From the NCBI GenBank assembly GCA_938004115.1, contig CALKWS010000339.1, positions 1-14,489 of the forward strand: 14,489 bases of DNA, in the 5' to 3' direction. The notes under the pieces were generated by a model, which was not told the DNA's origin, searched no databases, and was given only the letters and a program-made list of their open reading frames with translations. Shown in pieces: positions 13,102 to 14,489 of this stretch. The number at the start of each line of letters is the position of its first letter. Positions within the stretch are counted from its first letter, which is position 1. Both the position numbers and the translations under genes were made by a program. This stretch comes from an uncultured Ruaniaceae bacterium. Lineage in GTDB: Bacteria; Actinomycetota; Actinomycetes; Actinomycetales; Beutenbergiaceae.

Positions 13102-14415
13102 ATGCAGGTGACCGTCCTCGGTGGCGGGGGCTTCCGGGTCCCGCTGGTCTTCGGTGCCCTCACCGAGGCCATGCAGTCGACGCCCGCCACGGTGGTGCTC
13201 TACGACGTCGACCCGCACCGGCTGCAGGTGATCGCCGCCGTCTGCCGGCAACTGGGTGCCGGGCGGGACGCCGCACCCTCGGTGCGGACCACCACGGACC
13301 TGGACGAGGCGCTGCGCGGGGCGGACGTGGTCTTCAGCGCGATCCGGGTGGGCGGAGTGGAGGGACGCGTCCGGGACGAGCGGGTGGCGATCGACGCCGG
13401 CCTTCTCGGCCAGGAAACCGTCGGCCCGGGGGGCCTGGCCTACGCCATCCGTACGCTGCCGGTCGCCGAGGAGATCGCCGCTCGCATCTCGGTGATCGCC
13501 CCACAGGCGTGGACGATCAACTTCACCAACCCCGCCGGCATGATCACCGAGGCGATGCGCACCCACCTGGGCGACCGCGTCTTCGGCATCTGCGACACCC
13601 CGATCGGGCTGGTGCGCCGGGTGGCGCGGCTGCTGGATGTCCCAGCGCACGAGGCCGACGCGGACTACCAGGGGGTGAACCACCTCGGCTGGCTCACCGG
13701 ATTCTGGCACCACGGGCAGAACCTGCTGCCCGACCTGCTCGCCGACGACGCCCGGCTGGCGGCACTGGAGGAGGCCCGCATCCTCGGGGCGCAGTACCTG
13801 CGGACCCAGGGCGCCATCCCCAACGAGTACCTGTACTACTACACCCACCGGCCGCCGGCTCCGCCGCGGCAGACCCGGGGGGAGTTCCTCGCCGCCCAGC
13901 AACGGGCGTTCTACGCCGCGGGCCCCGGCCCGGACGCCCTGGAACGTTGGCGGGCGGTGCTGCGCGAACGGGAGTCGACCTACATGGCCGAGGCCCGGGA
14001 GGGGCAGCGGCGGGAGGAGGACATGGACGACGGCGGCTACCACCGTGTGGCGGTGGACCTGATGACGGCGTTGCGCACCGGCCGTCCGGCCCGGATGATC
14101 CTCGGGGTGGCCAACGGCGGCACCCTGCCGTGGCTGTCGCCGGAGTCGGTGGTCGAGGTGATGTGCGCGGTGGACGACGACGGGGCCCGGCCGCTGCCGC
14201 TGCGCACCGGTCCCGGGGCGGACCAGACGGCGTTGATGCAGGCGGTCAAGGCCGCGGAGGGGATGCTGGTCGCGGCCGTGCGGGAACGATCGCGCAGCGC
14301 CGTGGTCGAGGCGTTCGCCGCCCACCCCCTCGTGGGTGGTGATCGTGCCGCAGGGCTGCTGGCCGCCTACGCGCGCGCCGAGCCCGAGGTGGGCAGGGTG
14401 CTCACCGGGACGTGA
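13102..14415 (+). CDS. Glycoside hydrolase family 4, probable 6-phospho-beta-glucosidase
   Basis: GH4 enzyme of 437 residues. The family cleaves phosphorylated (sometimes free) glycosides by an unusual NAD+- and divalent-metal-dependent oxidation-elimination route. The Rossmann motif is VLGGGGFRVP (5-14) with the acidic Asp35 after the second strand. GLLGQETVGPGGLAYAIRTLP (100-120) and TNPAG (142-146) are typical of the 6-phospho-beta-glucosidase branch. The metal ligands are probably Cys164 (GICDTP) and His194 (GVNHLGW); the catalytic Tyr should lie in NEYLYYYTH (241-249). ATG at 13102 starts directly at the Rossmann strand; there is no Shine-Dalgarno, but TACCGT ends 7 bases upstream, so it looks leaderless. 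The natural substrate may be cellobiose-6-phosphate-like. No PTS or transporter is in the window, so how phosphorylated substrate arises is unknown; the divergent kinase is one candidate. Confidence 0.92.
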   Translation: MQVTVLGGGGFRVPLVFGALTEAMQSTPATVVLYDVDPHRLQVIAAVCRQLGAGRDAAPSVRTTTDLDEALRGADVVFSAIRVGGVEGRVRDERVAIDAGLLGQETVGPGGLAYAIRTLPVAEEIAARISVIAPQAWTINFTNPAGMITEAMRTHLGDRVFGICDTPIGLVRRVARLLDVPAHEADADYQGVNHLGWLTGFWHHGQNLLPDLLADDARLAALEEARILGAQYLRTQGAIPNEYLYYYTHRPPAPPRQTRGEFLAAQQRAFYAAGPGPDALERWRAVLRERESTYMAEAREGQRREEDMDDGGYHRVAVDLMTALRTGRPARMILGVANGGTLPWLSPESVVEVMCAVDDDGARPLPLRTGPGADQTALMQAVKAAEGMLVAAVRERSRSAVVEAFAAHPLVGGDRAAGLLAAYARAEPEVGRVLTGT

Positions 14416-14442
14416 GCACCGGCCCCGGCCGCTCCACTCGAT

Positions 14443-14471
14443 GATCGCAGCCATCACACGTGGCTGCGATC
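14443..14471 (+). terminator. Perfect 11-bp hairpin after the GH4 gene
   Basis: GATCGCAGCCA (14443-14453) pairs perfectly with TGGCTGCGATC (14461-14471) around a 7-base loop, 28 bases after the GH4 stop. No T-tract follows. It is most simply the GH4 terminator and may work in both directions. Confidence 0.75.
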
Positions 14472-14489
14472 CGGGGGTGAACGTGGCTG
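14458..14489. repeat. Direct repeat ACGTGGCTG at the right edge
   Basis: ACGTGGCTG occurs at 14458-14466, inside the hairpin, and again as the last nine bases of the window (14481-14489), 23 bases start to start. The second copy is cut by the window edge, so it may begin a further repeat or hairpin unit. Confidence 0.45.

Noticed and set aside
12955..14457. Minus-strand open frame continuing upstream of the PfkB kinase across the GH4 gene
   Set aside because: The kinase domain starts near 12873-12954. The upstream part is antisense to a recognisable GH4 enzyme and shows no domain.
1..14489. CRISPR array, tRNA/rRNA genes, transposase or phage genes
   Set aside because: Searched by eye on both strands. 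Repeats seen are short and local, no cloverleaf or rRNA segment was recognised, and all gene products are ordinary chromosomal families.

Overview
The window is a gene-dense, high-GC stretch of chromosome from an actinobacterium. The evidence is the trigger factor-clpP1-clpP2-clpX order with two distinct ClpP paralogues, an F420-dependent glucose-6-phosphate dehydrogenase, an Rv2629-like Vms1/eRF1-type protein, G/C-ended codons, and several starts that look leaderless. The valyl-tRNA synthetase is of the archaeal/rickettsial-like type that I associate with some Micrococcales such as Microbacteriaceae, so a Micrococcales-like host is my best guess; the genus cannot be read from the sequence.

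Left part (1-4894, plus strand), protein quality control: the acidic C-terminal tail of trigger factor; a short intergenic region with two ClgR-like boxes; clpP1 and clpP2 as a tight pair closed by a strong hairpin terminator; a 273-base leader; clpX; a small UBP-type zinc-finger gene broken by one extra C; and a baeRF2/Vms1-like protein. These encode a nascent-chain chaperone, both protease rings, their AAA+ unfoldase and a probable peptidyl-tRNA-acting factor.

Middle part (4921-8560), metabolism and redox: a minus-strand C45-family acyltransferase/hydrolase, divergent from a plus-strand series of a small AroQ chorismate mutase, F420-dependent glucose-6-phosphate dehydrogenase (with Gly codon choice unlike its neighbours), a FrnE-type DsbA-like thiol oxidoreductase, and an overlapping tiny Cys-containing protein. 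The series ends in a block of about six degenerate GCGCYGRGAT repeats that also forms a hairpin between convergent genes.

Right part (8554-14489): on the minus strand, a PfkB-family sugar kinase, valS, and an SRPBCC/AHSA1 protein whose start overlaps the valS stop. The kinase is divergent from a plus-strand GH4 6-phospho-beta-glucosidase, and the 147-base region between them holds inverted repeats that could be operators. A perfect 11-bp hairpin ends the GH4 gene at the right edge.

I saw no tRNA, rRNA, CRISPR array, insertion sequence or prophage gene. The points most worth checking are the one-base frameshift in the UBP zinc-finger gene, the paired ClgR-like boxes before clpP1, the tandem-repeat terminator block, the GGG-rich fgd gene, and the small Cys protein coupled to the DsbA-like gene.
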